Origin: Sandaracinaceae bacterium
Lineage (GTDB): Bacteria > Myxococcota_A > Polyangia > Polyangiales > Sandaracinaceae
NCBI GenBank assembly: GCA_004213565.1
Contig: SHBB01000001.1
Span: forward strand, 1 to 64,000
Reading direction: 5' to 3'
DNA length: 64,000 nt
Part shown: positions 51,735 through 60,223 of the stretch, one piece after another
Position numbering within the stretch: the first letter of the stretch is position 1
How the letters are laid out: each line of letters begins with the position of its first letter
The notes under the pieces: model-generated
Seen by the model: only the letters and a program-made list of their open reading frames with translations
Databases searched by the model: none
What the model was told of the DNA's origin: nothing
Program-made: the position numbers and the translations under genes

Positions 51735-52657
51735 CGGCAGACGCAGACCCGTCGTTTGCCCTCGCGCTTCGCCTGGTACATCGCCTCGTCCGCGCAGCGG
51801 AAGAGCGCCGTGGCGTCGTTGGCGTGCTCGGGGAACGCGGCCACCCCGATGGAGATGCCCGGCGCGAGCGTGACGCCGTCCTTCTCGTAGCCGTGGCCCA
51901 GCACCGCCGCGAGGATGGCCTCGGCGATGACCTGGCTCTCGCCGAGCCCCTTGGCCGGGAACGCGGCCACGAACTCGTCGCCGCCGAAGCGGGCCGCGAT
52001 GGCGCCGTCGGGGATGGTCTGCCCGATCAGCCGGCCGCTCTCGGCGATGACGTAGGCGCCGAAGAGGTGGCCGTGGCTGTCGTTGATGCCCTTGAGCCCG
52101 TCGAGGTCCATGACGAGCATCCCGAGGGGCTGGCTCTTCACGCGGGCGGCGCGGAGCAGCTCCTCCACCTCGCGGTCGAACCGGCGTCGGACGTAGAGCC
52201 CGGTCAGGTCGTCGATGTCGATCAGCCGCTCCACCAGCTCGTCGTAGGCCTGGTCGGTGGCGTCCTGGAGCTCGAAGCGGATCACCGTGTCGCCGACCTC
52301 GACCTTGTCGTTGGGGTGCAGCGCCACCTCGGTCTCGACGCGGGCGCCGTTGACGCTCGTCCCGTTGGTGGAGCCGAGCTCCACCAGGGCCCAGCCGTCG
52401 CCCCGGTCCTCGATGCGACAGTGCCGCGAGGAGACCCTCGGGTCCGTCAAGGTCAGGTCCACCGCGTGGCTCCGGCCGACCACGAGGGCCGACTCTCGCA
52501 CCCGCGCGCGCCGGCCGACGTCCTCGCCCAGCACGACCACCAGGGTGGGCCTGCGTTTCACCTGCGCGGCGGCGGCCAGCGCCCGATGGCGGAGCGTCTC
52601 TCCGTCGTCGATCTGCAGGGTACGCGCGACTTCGTCGTCGGTGCTGCGCTTGGCCAC
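51731..52657 (-). CDS. FHA-GGDEF diguanylate cyclase
   Basis: The 308-aa protein has an FHA domain (about 35-130): VVGRSHAVDLTLTDPRVSSRHCRI and LVELGSTNGTSVNG, carrying the phosphothreonine-binding R, S and N. A GGDEF domain follows (about 150-305): DDLTGLYVRRRFDREVE, MDLDGLKGINDSHGH and ARFGGDEF, with an intact active site. It should make cyclic di-GMP and read a phosphothreonine mark, possibly set by a Ser/Thr kinase. The residues before GGDEF do not form the usual R-x-x-D inhibitory site, so product feedback is probably absent. Confidence 0.9.
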   Translation of the reverse strand: MAKRSTDDEVARTLQIDDGETLRHRALAAAAQVKRRPTLVVVLGEDVGRRARVRESALVVGRSHAVDLTLTDPRVSSRHCRIEDRGDGWALVELGSTNGTSVNGARVETEVALHPNDKVEVGDTVIRFELQDATDQAYDELVERLIDIDDLTGLYVRRRFDREVEELLRAARVKSQPLGMLVMDLDGLKGINDSHGHLFGAYVIAESGRLIGQTIPDGAIAARFGGDEFVAAFPAKGLGESQVIAEAILAAVLGHGYEKDGVTLAPGISIGVAAFPEHANDATALFRCADEAMYQAKREGKRRVCVCR

Positions 52658-52767
52658 CGCCCTGGAGGATAGCAGGCGCGCGCGCGCCCTGGCGTGATCG
52701 CGGCAACGTCCCTACTGTGGCGCCCGGACGGCGGGGGCCTGCTCCGCCAGAGACGAAAGAGACGCTG

Positions 52768-54447
52768 ATGGCCGTTCTTCCCCACCTGCGCGGCGTGTCC
52801 GACGCCCACCCTTTCGGTAGTGACGTGTCCTGGCGGCAGGCGCTCGACGCGGCGATCGACGCCTTCATGAAGCCGAACGACCGGCTGCGGACGTCGGGCG
52901 ACCCCATCCCCGTCACGGAGGACTCTCCGACCGCGGTCGTCATCGGCGCGGGGCTCGGGGGGCTCGCGGCCGCGGTGCGGCTCGGGGCGCGCGGCTATCG
53001 CGTGACGGTGGTCGACCGGCTCGACCAGCCCGGCGGCCGGGCGCGCGTGTTCCGCGACGACTACCAGGGCGGGACCTTCGTCTTCGACGCGGGCCCCACG
53101 GTGATCACCGCGCCCTTCATGCTCGAGGAGCTGTGGCGGCTCGCGGGCAAGCGGCTCGAGGACGACGTGGAGCTCCGCGAGGTCTCGCCCTTCTATCGCA
53201 TCCGCTTCCACGACGGAGAGCAGTTCGACTACACCGGCTCGGCCGACGTCATGCGGAGCGAGATCGCGCGCTTCGCGCCCGGTGACCTCGCGGGCTACGA
53301 CGCGTTCCTCGAGCACAGCGAGCGCATCTTCGAGATCGGGTTCGAGAAGCTCGCGCACGTGCCCTTCAGCAGCGCGGTCGACATGGCGCGCATCGTCCCG
53401 GCCATGATGCGGCTCGAGAACTACCGCACCGTGCACAGCCTCGTGTCGAAGTACATCCGGGACGAGCGGCTGCGGCAGGTCTTCAGCTTCCACCCCCTGC
53501 TCGTGGGCGGGAACCCCTACAGCTGCAGCTCCATCTACACGCTGATCGCCTACCTCGAGCGCAAGTGGAAGGTGTGGTTCGCGATGGGCGGCACGGGCGA
53601 GATCGTCAACGGGCTGGTCGGCCTCGTCGAGCAGCTCGGCGGCGAGGTGCAGCTCGGAAAGGACGTGTCGGAGATCGTCGTCGAGGGCGGGCGCGCCACG
53701 GGCCTGCGCTTCCAGGACGGGACCCGGCTCCAGGCGGACGTGGTGGTCAGCAACGCGGACGCCGCGTGGACCTACCGCCACCTGGTCAAGCCCGAGCATC
53801 GGCGCATCTGGCCCGACTGGCGCCTCGAGCGCAGCCGCTACTCGATGGGGCTCTTCGTCTGGTACTTCGGCACCAAGCGTCGCTACGAGGACGTCGCGCA
53901 CCACACGATCCTGCTCGGCCCTCGTTACGAAGAGCTGCTCGACGACATCTTCTCCAAGAAGGTGCTCGCCGACGACTTCAGCCTCTACCTCCACCGGCCG
54001 ACCGCGACCGATCCGTCGATGGCGCCCGACGGCTGCGACGCGTTCTACGTGCTCTCGCCCGTGCCGCACCTCGACGGCGGCGTGGATTGGTCGACCCAGA
54101 CCGAGCCCTACCGCAAGAAGATCGAGCGCTACCTGAGCGACACCATCATGCCGGGCCTGGAGGGCGAGATCGTCAGCAGCCGGACCCTGACCCCGAAGGG
54201 CTTCCTCGAGGACTACCTCGCGTTCAAGGGCGCCGCGTTCTCGCTCGAGCCCGTGCTCCAGCAGAGCGCGTACTTCCGGCCGCACAACCGGTCCGAGGAC
54301 GTCGATGGGCTCTACCTCGTCGGCGCGGGCACCCACCCGGGCGCCGGCATGCCGGGGGTGCTCTCGAGCGCCCGCGTGCTCGACACCGTCGTTCCGGACC
54401 CCGTCGTTCCGGACACTGTCGTCCCGGACACCGTTCGTCGACGGTGA
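52768..54447 (+). CDS. crtI: Phytoene desaturase
   Basis: The 559-aa FAD enzyme starts at ATG 52768 and has a 45-residue extension before the dinucleotide motif VVIGAGLGGLAAAVRLGARGY. The CrtI signatures include QPGGRARVF, YQGGTFVFDAGPTVIT, SFHPLLVGGNPYSCSSIYTLIAYLER and the FAD end LVGAGTHPGAGMPGVL. It desaturates phytoene towards lycopene at the membrane. The extreme C-terminus is a short tandem repeat (VVPDP-VVPDT-VVPDT), made of 15-bp DNA repeats near 54387-54431. It leads the crtI-crtB-methyltransferase-crtU operon. Confidence 0.93.
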   Translation: MAVLPHLRGVSDAHPFGSDVSWRQALDAAIDAFMKPNDRLRTSGDPIPVTEDSPTAVVIGAGLGGLAAAVRLGARGYRVTVVDRLDQPGGRARVFRDDYQGGTFVFDAGPTVITAPFMLEELWRLAGKRLEDDVELREVSPFYRIRFHDGEQFDYTGSADVMRSEIARFAPGDLAGYDAFLEHSERIFEIGFEKLAHVPFSSAVDMARIVPAMMRLENYRTVHSLVSKYIRDERLRQVFSFHPLLVGGNPYSCSSIYTLIAYLERKWKVWFAMGGTGEIVNGLVGLVEQLGGEVQLGKDVSEIVVEGGRATGLRFQDGTRLQADVVVSNADAAWTYRHLVKPEHRRIWPDWRLERSRYSMGLFVWYFGTKRRYEDVAHHTILLGPRYEELLDDIFSKKVLADDFSLYLHRPTATDPSMAPDGCDAFYVLSPVPHLDGGVDWSTQTEPYRKKIERYLSDTIMPGLEGEIVSSRTLTPKGFLEDYLAFKGAAFSLEPVLQQSAYFRPHNRSEDVDGLYLVGAGTHPGAGMPGVLSSARVLDTVVPDPVVPDTVVPDTVRRR

Positions 54448-54500
54448 GCGCGACGGTCGGGATCCGCGCGCGGGCCACTTCGGTGTACCGTGCCGCCGCC

Positions 54501-55445
54501 ATGGGGGCCCCACAGCAGATGGACGCGCCGGAGGGAGACGTCGAAGTCATCCGCGCTTGTCGCGCCATCCTCGGCCGCGGGAGCAAGTCGTTCGCGGCCG
54601 CCTCGCGCCTGCTCCCCGCGCGGCTGCGGGATCCCGTCGCCTGCTACTACGCCTTCTGCCGGGTGAGCGACGACGCGGTCGACGAGTCGTCCGATCCCCG
54701 GGCCGCCCTCGACGCGCTCCGCGGTCGACTGGACCGCGTCTACGCCGGCCGGCCCGACCCACACCCCGCCGACCGTGGGCTGGCCTGGGTGGTGGCGTCC
54801 CACCGCGTGCCGCGCGCGCCGCTCGACGCGCTGCTCGACGGCTACCTCTGGGACGTGGAGGGCCGCCGCTATCGGGACCTCTCGGGGGTGCGCGCGTACT
54901 CGGCGCGGGTGGCCGCGAGCGTCGGCGTGGTGATGACCCTCTTGATGGGCCGCCGTGAGGACTACGTGCTGCATCGGGCGGCGGACCTCGGCGTGGCCAT
55001 GCAGCTGACCAACATCGCGAGAGACGTCGGAGAGGACGCGAGGGCGGGCCGCCTCTATCTCCCCACCACGTGGCTCGAGGCCGAGGGCATCGACCCGGAC
55101 GCGTGGCTGCGCGATCCGCGCTTCGAGCCCGGCGTCGGGGTGGCGGTCTGTCGCCTCCTCGACCACGCGGCCCACCTCTACCGCCGCGCCGACCTCGGCG
55201 TGCCGGAGCTGCCCCGGGACTGTCGGGTCGCCATCTCGGGCGCACGCCACATCTACGCCGACATCGGGCGCGTGATCCGCGAGCAGGGTCACGACAGCGT
55301 GCGCGAGCGCGCCTTCACGTCCGGGGCCCGCAAGGCCATGCTGCTCGCCCGCGCCGCCACCGAGCGCTGGCGCGAGCCGGATCCTTTCGCGGCGCACCCA
55401 GCGCCGCTCCCCGAAATCACGTTTCTCGTCGAGGGCGTCTCTTGA
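54501..55445 (+). CDS. crtB: Phytoene synthase
   Basis: The 314-aa protein starts at ATG 54501. It has the two Asp-rich motifs, RVSDDAVDE (near 60-64) and QLTNIARDVGEDARAGRLYLP (near 170-190). ARAILGRGSKSFAAASRLLP stands at the N-terminus and RRADLGVPELP near the end. It condenses two geranylgeranyl diphosphates to phytoene. No GGPP synthase is in the window. Its stop overlaps the next start (TTGA). Confidence 0.93.
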   Translation: MGAPQQMDAPEGDVEVIRACRAILGRGSKSFAAASRLLPARLRDPVACYYAFCRVSDDAVDESSDPRAALDALRGRLDRVYAGRPDPHPADRGLAWVVASHRVPRAPLDALLDGYLWDVEGRRYRDLSGVRAYSARVAASVGVVMTLLMGRREDYVLHRAADLGVAMQLTNIARDVGEDARAGRLYLPTTWLEAEGIDPDAWLRDPRFEPGVGVAVCRLLDHAAHLYRRADLGVPELPRDCRVAISGARHIYADIGRVIREQGHDSVRERAFTSGARKAMLLARAATERWREPDPFAAHPAPLPEITFLVEGVS

Positions 55446-56155
55446 AGCAGCTACATCATCGCAAGCGTAACGTTCACCGCGACTTCGACGTCGTCGCCTC
55501 CACGTACGACCTGCTGACCGGGATGAACCCCGGCTATCACCGCAACCTCCGGCAGAGCGCCGAGCGGCTGTCGATCCGGCGTGAGCGGCCGCGGCTCCTC
55601 GACCTGTGCTGCGGCACGGGCGCGAGCACGCTGGCGCTCCGCGCGAGCTACCCGGACGCGGAGATCGTCGGCCTCGACGCGTCCGCGGGCATGCTGCGCC
55701 ACGCGCGCCAGAAGCCGGAGCTCGAGGGCGTCACGTTCGTCCAAGGAGACGCGACGGATCCCGCCGCGGCCGGGGTCGAGGGTCCCTTCGACGGCGTGCT
55801 CATGGCGTACGGGATCCGCAACCTGCCAGAGCCGGATCTCGGGATCTCGAACCTGCGCGCCATGTTGCGCCCCGACGCGCGAATCGTCTTCCACGAGTAC
55901 TCGGTGCGAGACTCCCGGCGCGCGCGCCTGAAGTGGGACGCGGTCTGCTACGGCGTGATCCTCCCGGGAGGGCTGATCACCGCACGGGAGAGTGACATCT
56001 ACCGCTACCTGCACCGCAGCGTCCGGGACTTCGACGGGGTGCGCGCGTTCGAGGAGCGCCTCCGCCGCGCGGGCTTCGTGGACGTCTGGACGGCGCCGAT
56101 GGACGGGTGGCAGCGCGGCATCGTGCACTCCTTCGTGGCGCGGAATCCGTCGTGA
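55442..56155 (+). CDS. UbiE/CrtT-like methyltransferase within the carotenoid operon
   Basis: The 237-aa protein starts at TTG 55442, overlapping crtB by 4 nt. Motif I reads RLLDLCCGTGASTLALRASYPD, then VGLDASAGMLRHARQ, VLMAYGIRNLPEPD and RPDARIVFHEYSV. This is UbiE-like (the GIRN phrase). In Streptomyces the isorenieratene cluster carries a methyltransferase, CrtT, next to crtU, and this gene has the same place. It may methylate a quinone or carotenoid intermediate. Its stop overlaps the crtU start (GTGA). Confidence 0.8.
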   Translation: MKQLHHRKRNVHRDFDVVASTYDLLTGMNPGYHRNLRQSAERLSIRRERPRLLDLCCGTGASTLALRASYPDAEIVGLDASAGMLRHARQKPELEGVTFVQGDATDPAAAGVEGPFDGVLMAYGIRNLPEPDLGISNLRAMLRPDARIVFHEYSVRDSRRARLKWDAVCYGVILPGGLITARESDIYRYLHRSVRDFDGVRAFEERLRRAGFVDVWTAPMDGWQRGIVHSFVARNPS

Positions 56156-57672
56156 GCCTCCTCGACAACCTGGGCCTGGGCCGGCGCGAGGTGCGCGGCG
56201 TGACGCGCGGGACCCGTGACCGGGTCGACGATCAGACGCGCGTGGTGGTCGTCGGTGGCGGCCTCGCGGGCGTCGCGGCGGCGTGCGTGCTCGCCGAGCG
56301 CGGCGTGAGCGTGACCTTGCTGGAGAAGGAAGACTACCTCGGCGGGCGGGTCGGCGCGTGGACGGAGAAGCTCCCCGACGGAACGCCCTACGAGATGGAG
56401 CGCGGCTTCCACGGGTTCTTCAGGCAGTACTACAACCTGAGAAACCTCTTGCGGCGCGTGGATCCGGATCTCGCCCGGCTGCGGCCGCTCGACGACTACC
56501 CGGTGCTCGGCCCCGACGGCTCGATGGAGTCGTTCGAGGGGCTGCCCAAGACGCCGCCGCTCAACCTGATGGCGCTCCTGCGCCGCACGCAGTTCGTCAG
56601 CCTGAAGGATCTTCGCGGCGTCGATCAGTCCAAGGCGCGGCTGATGCTGATGTTCGACCCGGCGCGCACGTACGCCGACCACGACGAGATCACCGCGCGC
56701 ACCTACCTCGACTCGCTCAACTTCCCCGAGCGCGGTCGGCAGATGCTCTTCGATGTCTTCTCGCACTCGTTCTTCAACCCCGAGGCGGGGATGAGCGCGG
56801 CGGAGATGTTGATGATGTTCCACTTCTATTTCCTCGGGAACCCCGAGGGGCTCGTCTTCGACGTGCTCGACGAGCCGTTCAGCGACGCGCTCTGGAAGCC
56901 CTTCGAGCGCTACCTCTCGGGGCTCGGCGTCGACGTGCGCCTCGGGACGTCCGTGGACTCGGTCGAGCAGTCGGGGCACTCGTGCTGGCGTGTGCACGCG
57001 GGCTCCGAGACCTTCGACGGCGAGGGCCTCGTGCTCGCGGTGACGGTGCCGGCGCTGAAGTCGATCCTCACCGCTTCGCCCGCGCTCCAGGTGGCCGAGG
57101 GCCTCGCGCAGTCCGTCGAGTCGCTCGACGTGACGCTCCCGTTCGCGGTGTGGCGGCTCTTCCTCGACCGGGGCGCGAACGAGGAGCGCTACCCGTTCGC
57201 GGGCACGGCGGGCATCGGGCTCATCGACAACATCTCCCTGTACGAGAAGTTCGAGGGCGAGAGCCGCCGCTGGTCGATGCGCACGGGGGGCTCGGTGGTG
57301 GAGCTGCACGCCTACGCGTGCCCGCACTCGGACGAGGACGCGATCAAGGAGGAGCTCCTCGACGGGCTGCACCAGCTCTACCCCGAGCTCGCGGACGCCG
57401 AGATCCTCCACGACACCTGGCTGCTCCGGCAGGACTGTCCGTCCTTTGGCCCCGGCTCCCACGGGGTGCGCCCGCGCGTGGCGACGCCGTTCGGCAACGT
57501 GGTGCTGGCGGGGGACTTCGTGAAGATGCCCTTCCCCACCGCGCTGATGGAGCGCGCTGCGTCGAGCGGCATGCTCGCCGCCAACCACCTGCTCGATCGC
57601 TGGGACGTGCGCGGCGAGAGCCTCTTCTCGATCCCGCCGCGCGGCTTCATGTCCCGCCTGCCGCTGCGCTGA
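56152..57672 (+). CDS. crtU: Carotene ring desaturase/methylase (isorenieratene synthase-type)
   Basis: The 506-aa FAD protein starts at GTG 56152. It has VVVVGGGLAGVAAACVLAERG and then the very characteristic CrtU blocks: MERGFHGFFRQYYNLRNLLR, RPLDDYPVLGPDG, FDVFSHSFFNPEAGMSAAEML and MMFHFYFLGNPEGLVFDVLD. CrtU desaturates and methyl-shifts the beta- or gamma-ionone ring to an aromatic phi ring, as in isorenieratene and chlorobactene. That needs a cyclised carotene, but no lycopene cyclase is in the window. Unlike some cyanobacterial relatives it has no Rieske domain of its own. A separate Rieske protein lies at 60224-61237. Confidence 0.88.
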   Translation: MSLLDNLGLGRREVRGVTRGTRDRVDDQTRVVVVGGGLAGVAAACVLAERGVSVTLLEKEDYLGGRVGAWTEKLPDGTPYEMERGFHGFFRQYYNLRNLLRRVDPDLARLRPLDDYPVLGPDGSMESFEGLPKTPPLNLMALLRRTQFVSLKDLRGVDQSKARLMLMFDPARTYADHDEITARTYLDSLNFPERGRQMLFDVFSHSFFNPEAGMSAAEMLMMFHFYFLGNPEGLVFDVLDEPFSDALWKPFERYLSGLGVDVRLGTSVDSVEQSGHSCWRVHAGSETFDGEGLVLAVTVPALKSILTASPALQVAEGLAQSVESLDVTLPFAVWRLFLDRGANEERYPFAGTAGIGLIDNISLYEKFEGESRRWSMRTGGSVVELHAYACPHSDEDAIKEELLDGLHQLYPELADAEILHDTWLLRQDCPSFGPGSHGVRPRVATPFGNVVLAGDFVKMPFPTALMERAASSGMLAANHLLDRWDVRGESLFSIPPRGFMSRLPLR

Positions 57673-57693
57673 GCGGAGATCGAGATCGAAGAA

Positions 57694-57735
57694 GCCCCCG
57701 CCCTCGCCCCTCTTCCGAGGTGCGCGAGCGGGGGC
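57694..57735. terminator. Bidirectional terminator between crtU and the beta-helix lipoprotein
   Basis: GCCCCCG..CTCGC (57694-57707) pairs with GCGAG-CGGGGGC (57724-57735), leaving a 2-nt bulge and a 16-nt loop. It lies 22 bp after the crtU stop and 19 bp before the convergent stop. T-tracts are weak on both sides. Confidence 0.5.
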
Positions 57736-57753
57736 CGTCTCTCCGATCAATCG

Positions 57754-58932
57754 TCAGGGCGCGGGCGTGTACGGCGCCACGACGTTGTCGGCGATGTCCC
57801 AGCCGGCCGGGGTCGAGCCGCAGTAGAAGCAGCTCCAGACGTCGGTCATCGCGAGGTTGCGGCGCGCGCGGAGCGAGCCGATGGCGCCGTCCGGGTTGAA
57901 GAGATCGGGCGCGACGTGGTGGAAGACGTTGTCGTCGAACCAGATGCGGTTCAGCGTGTCGCCCGCCATGCGCCCGAGCATGACGCCGGTGTTGATGAGG
58001 AGGTTGTCCCGCGCGTAGGCCAGGTCGCTGGTGCCGTGGATGCGGTAGTTGTGCTTGTTCGAGTTCGCGATCCGGTTCTCGATCGTCGCGGTCCGCAGCA
58101 CGCTCACCAGCCGCACCGTGGACTCGGGGCCCGCGGAGTCGAAGCTGTTGCGGAAGAGGATCAGGTCCTCGCTCTGCATCGGGCCGGTGTCGCCGCACCA
58201 GACCGAGTAGCGCTCGGCCGTGATGTCGCTGTCGAGGATGGCGATGCGCCGCCCGCGCAGCTCGATCGCGGAGTCACCGGACACGACGCGCAGGCCCTCG
58301 AGGGAGATGTCCTCGGCCATCCAGTCGCTGCGGTAGGACGGGCCACCGCCGTCCCAGGACGCCGGGATGGGGAAGCGGACGCCGGACCACTGGCCGCCGA
58401 CCACCCGCACGCGCTGCGTACCGTGCCCGAAGCTGAGGGTCCCCAGCCGGCTGCTGCCGTCGAAGATGATCTCGACGTCGTTCGCGCTCAGGCTCAGCCC
58501 GCCGCCGGTCACGCCATTGGCGAGGATGCGCGTGCCGGGCACGCTGGCTTCCCGGGCGAGCGACGCCGCGTCGGTGACGGTCACCTCGCGCGTCGTGGTG
58601 GGCGCGGTCGGCCAGCGCAGGCCGGCCATCTCCGCGGGGAGGGGCCCGAGGTCACGGCTCGCCGGACCGCTGGGCTCTTCGGGCGCGGGCTCTTCGACCG
58701 GCGGATCCTCGCGCGGCGGCGGCTCCTCGGTCGGGGGGACCTCTTCGCCGGGGGCGTACGCCTCGGGCTGCCAGCCGTCGGCGTATTCGGCGCCGCGCAG
58801 GTCGGCGACGTCTCCATCGGGGGTCTCCGGGTCATAGGGTCCCGGCTCCGAGGCGACCTGACCCACACAGCCGGTCACCAGACACACGTATCCAACCAGG
58901 AGCACACGGCTCCAACCACACACTGCAGACAT
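57754..58932 (-). CDS. Lipoprotein with a right-handed beta-helix domain
   Basis: The 392-aa protein has lipobox CLVTGC (Cys22), then an acidic Pro/Glu linker (PPTEEPPPREDPPVEEP). From about residue 120 there is a parallel beta-helix pattern of repeated short strands and turns: VEIIFDGSSRLGTLSFG, RVRVVGGQWSGV, ISLEGLRVVSGDSAIEL and RRIAILDSDIT. Such pectate-lyase-like folds occur in polysaccharide-modifying enzymes and surface adhesins. No catalytic residue set is obvious. The CFYC pair near the C-terminus may form a disulfide. It converges on crtU. Confidence 0.72.
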   Translation of the reverse strand: MSAVCGWSRVLLVGYVCLVTGCVGQVASEPGPYDPETPDGDVADLRGAEYADGWQPEAYAPGEEVPPTEEPPPREDPPVEEPAPEEPSGPASRDLGPLPAEMAGLRWPTAPTTTREVTVTDAASLAREASVPGTRILANGVTGGGLSLSANDVEIIFDGSSRLGTLSFGHGTQRVRVVGGQWSGVRFPIPASWDGGGPSYRSDWMAEDISLEGLRVVSGDSAIELRGRRIAILDSDITAERYSVWCGDTGPMQSEDLILFRNSFDSAGPESTVRLVSVLRTATIENRIANSNKHNYRIHGTSDLAYARDNLLINTGVMLGRMAGDTLNRIWFDDNVFHHVAPDLFNPDGAIGSLRARRNLAMTDVWSCFYCGSTPAGWDIADNVVAPYTPAP

Positions 58933-59237
58933 TTGCTCACGTCACCGAAGGGTGTCGGCTCGATTTTTTGCCGACGCGCCCCCCAGCGCTTCGCGGCCCT
59001 TCGTCCTTTCGAGCGAAAGGATGTCGCTGCGCAGAGTTCGTACAATGGGGGACAACCCCGACACTTCTCGGGGTTCCCAAGCGGGGTGCAGCCCGCGCTC
59101 CCTCCTTGCCCCTGCCCTTGCCCGTGCCCCTGCCCGCGGGCTCTTACCCTGCGCGGCGGTGACCTCCTCGCGCCGGTCCCAGGCGGCGGCCTGTCGCCGC
59201 GCGACGCCGGGCGTACATGCCCCAAAGGAGGCTGACC
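58933..59237. other. Intergenic spacer with palindromes and a hexamer repeat
   Basis: This 305-bp gap between divergent genes has no coding signal. It contains a perfect palindrome, CCTTTCG-AG-CGAAAGG (59005-59020). It also has a 7-bp hairpin, AACCCCG/CGGGGTT (59054-59075), with an 8-nt loop, and a run of about five TGCCCC/TTGCCC hexamers (59107-59138). An AAGGAGG ribosome-binding site at 59224-59230 serves the next gene. Promoters for both flanking genes must lie here, but none is distinct. Confidence 0.6.
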
Positions 59238-59456
59238 ATGGGTGCACGAGCCAACGAGCTGAAGGCCAGGGTGAAGGCCAAGAAGAAGGCGATGGAGGCC
59301 GAGCTGGCGCAGCTCGAGGTCGACGCGCGAGCCGAGAAGAACACGCGGGTGGAGGAGCTGAAGACCCAGCTGAAGGAGCTCGAGACCACCCTCGAGAAGG
59401 GGTGGGACGACCTGAACGAGCGCGCGGCCAAGAAGCTCAACGAGTGGCTGTCGTGA
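59238..59456 (+). CDS. Small charged coiled-coil protein
   Basis: The 72-aa protein starts at ATG 59238 with AAGGAGG 7 bp upstream. It is made almost entirely of Lys/Glu/Ala/Leu heptads (ELKARVKAKKKAMEAELAQLE, VEELKTQLKELETTLEKGWD), a single long alpha-helix likely to form a coiled coil. It has no Cys or signal peptide. It is followed 7 bp later by a LapA-like membrane protein and then another small membrane protein, a compact three-gene unit. Its function is unknown. It resembles small Ala/Lys-rich structural proteins by composition only. Confidence 0.7.
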   Translation: MGARANELKARVKAKKKAMEAELAQLEVDARAEKNTRVEELKTQLKELETTLEKGWDDLNERAAKKLNEWLS

Positions 59457-59463
59457 GCCCCCC

Positions 59464-59679
59464 ATGACCCTCCGCGGCTGGCTGACGTTCCTCTCGGCGT
59501 GGCTCGTCCTCGCCGTGGTGCTGACCTTCGTCCTCTACAACACGCAAGGCGTCTCGCTCGACCTCGTGGGCGGGGGCAGCCTGGACGCGCCGCTCGGGGT
59601 GGTGGTCATCGTCGCCTTCGCGCTCGGCGCGGTCAGCGACGCGATGCTTCGCGTCCTCCGGCCGCGCGGGAAGTCGTGA
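59464..59679 (+). CDS. LapA-domain (DUF1049-like) small membrane protein
   Basis: The 71-aa protein has two membrane helices (LTFLSAWLVLAVVLTFVLYN and LGVVVIVAFALGAVSDAML). The phrase VLYNTQGVSLDLVGGG between them matches the LapA/YciS pattern (F-x-x-x-N-x-x-x-V-x-L-x-L). LapA with LapB controls LPS assembly in gammaproteobacteria. A similar role here is only an analogy, as no LapB-like TPR protein follows. It overlaps the next gene (GTGA). Confidence 0.7.
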   Translation: MTLRGWLTFLSAWLVLAVVLTFVLYNTQGVSLDLVGGGSLDAPLGVVVIVAFALGAVSDAMLRVLRPRGKS

Positions 59680-60134
59680 GCGCGACCGAGCGGCTGCCTC
59701 CCCTCTCCCCTGGTCTGCGTCGGGTGTCCGAGGGCTGGTTCGTCGCCGCCCTCGTAGGCGCCGTCATCTTCGCGAACGGCGCCCTCGGGTACTGGCTCGG
59801 CTCGCGCAGCGACGCGGGGTCGACCGCCCCGTCCTCGCTCTCCGCGTCCACCTCGGTCGGAGACCGGGTAGCCTTGCTCGAGGCGCGTCGCGCGCTGGCG
59901 CGGGTGGCGAGCCCCGACGTCCCCGCCCAGGCCCGAGAGGTGCTCCTCCGCTCGGCCGAAGAGCGCCTCAGGGGGATCGGCGATCCCCGCCTGCAGGGCG
60001 TCGGCGCGAGCATCTCCGCCTGGAGGACCGCTCCCGGGGCGCCGTCCGCCCCAGCGGTTCGGCGGACGCTGGAGCAGATCGACGCCGTCCTGGACTCTCT
60101 AGCGGCCGGGACGAGAGGCGCCGCGGCGCCCTGA
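59676..60134 (+). CDS. Single-pass membrane protein, function unknown
   Basis: The 152-aa protein starts at GTG 59676. A short polar N-terminus precedes one membrane helix (EGWFVAALVGAVIFANGALGYWLG, near 20-43), then a Ser-rich linker. A helical periplasmic domain follows (RVALLEARRALARVASPDVPAQ, VRRTLEQIDAVLDSLAAG). No family is recognised. It is the last gene of the three-gene unit and is followed at once by a terminator-like hairpin. Confidence 0.65.
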   Translation: MSATERLPPLSPGLRRVSEGWFVAALVGAVIFANGALGYWLGSRSDAGSTAPSSLSASTSVGDRVALLEARRALARVASPDVPAQAREVLLRSAEERLRGIGDPRLQGVGASISAWRTAPGAPSAPAVRRTLEQIDAVLDSLAAGTRGAAAP

Positions 60135-60158
60135 GGCGCCCGTGGGTGCGGGCGCCTC
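60133..60158. terminator. Terminator-like perfect hairpin
   Basis: GAGGCGCCCG (60133-60142) pairs with CGGGCGCCTC (60149-60158) around TGGGTG, a perfect 10-bp stem starting at the stop codon of the preceding gene. No T-tract follows. The next gene is convergent, so it may serve both directions. Confidence 0.55.
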
Positions 60159-60223
60159 GGCGTCGGGCGTCAGCGCGTGCTCCCGCAGGACGCGTCGGTA
60201 GGCAGGCCGCTGAAGAACGCGAA

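Noticed and set aside
59100-59140. C-rich hexamer run as another C-loop RNA
   Set aside because: It is a plain TGCCCC/TTGCCC repeat with no paired stems, promoter or conserved joint like those of the sRNA pair.
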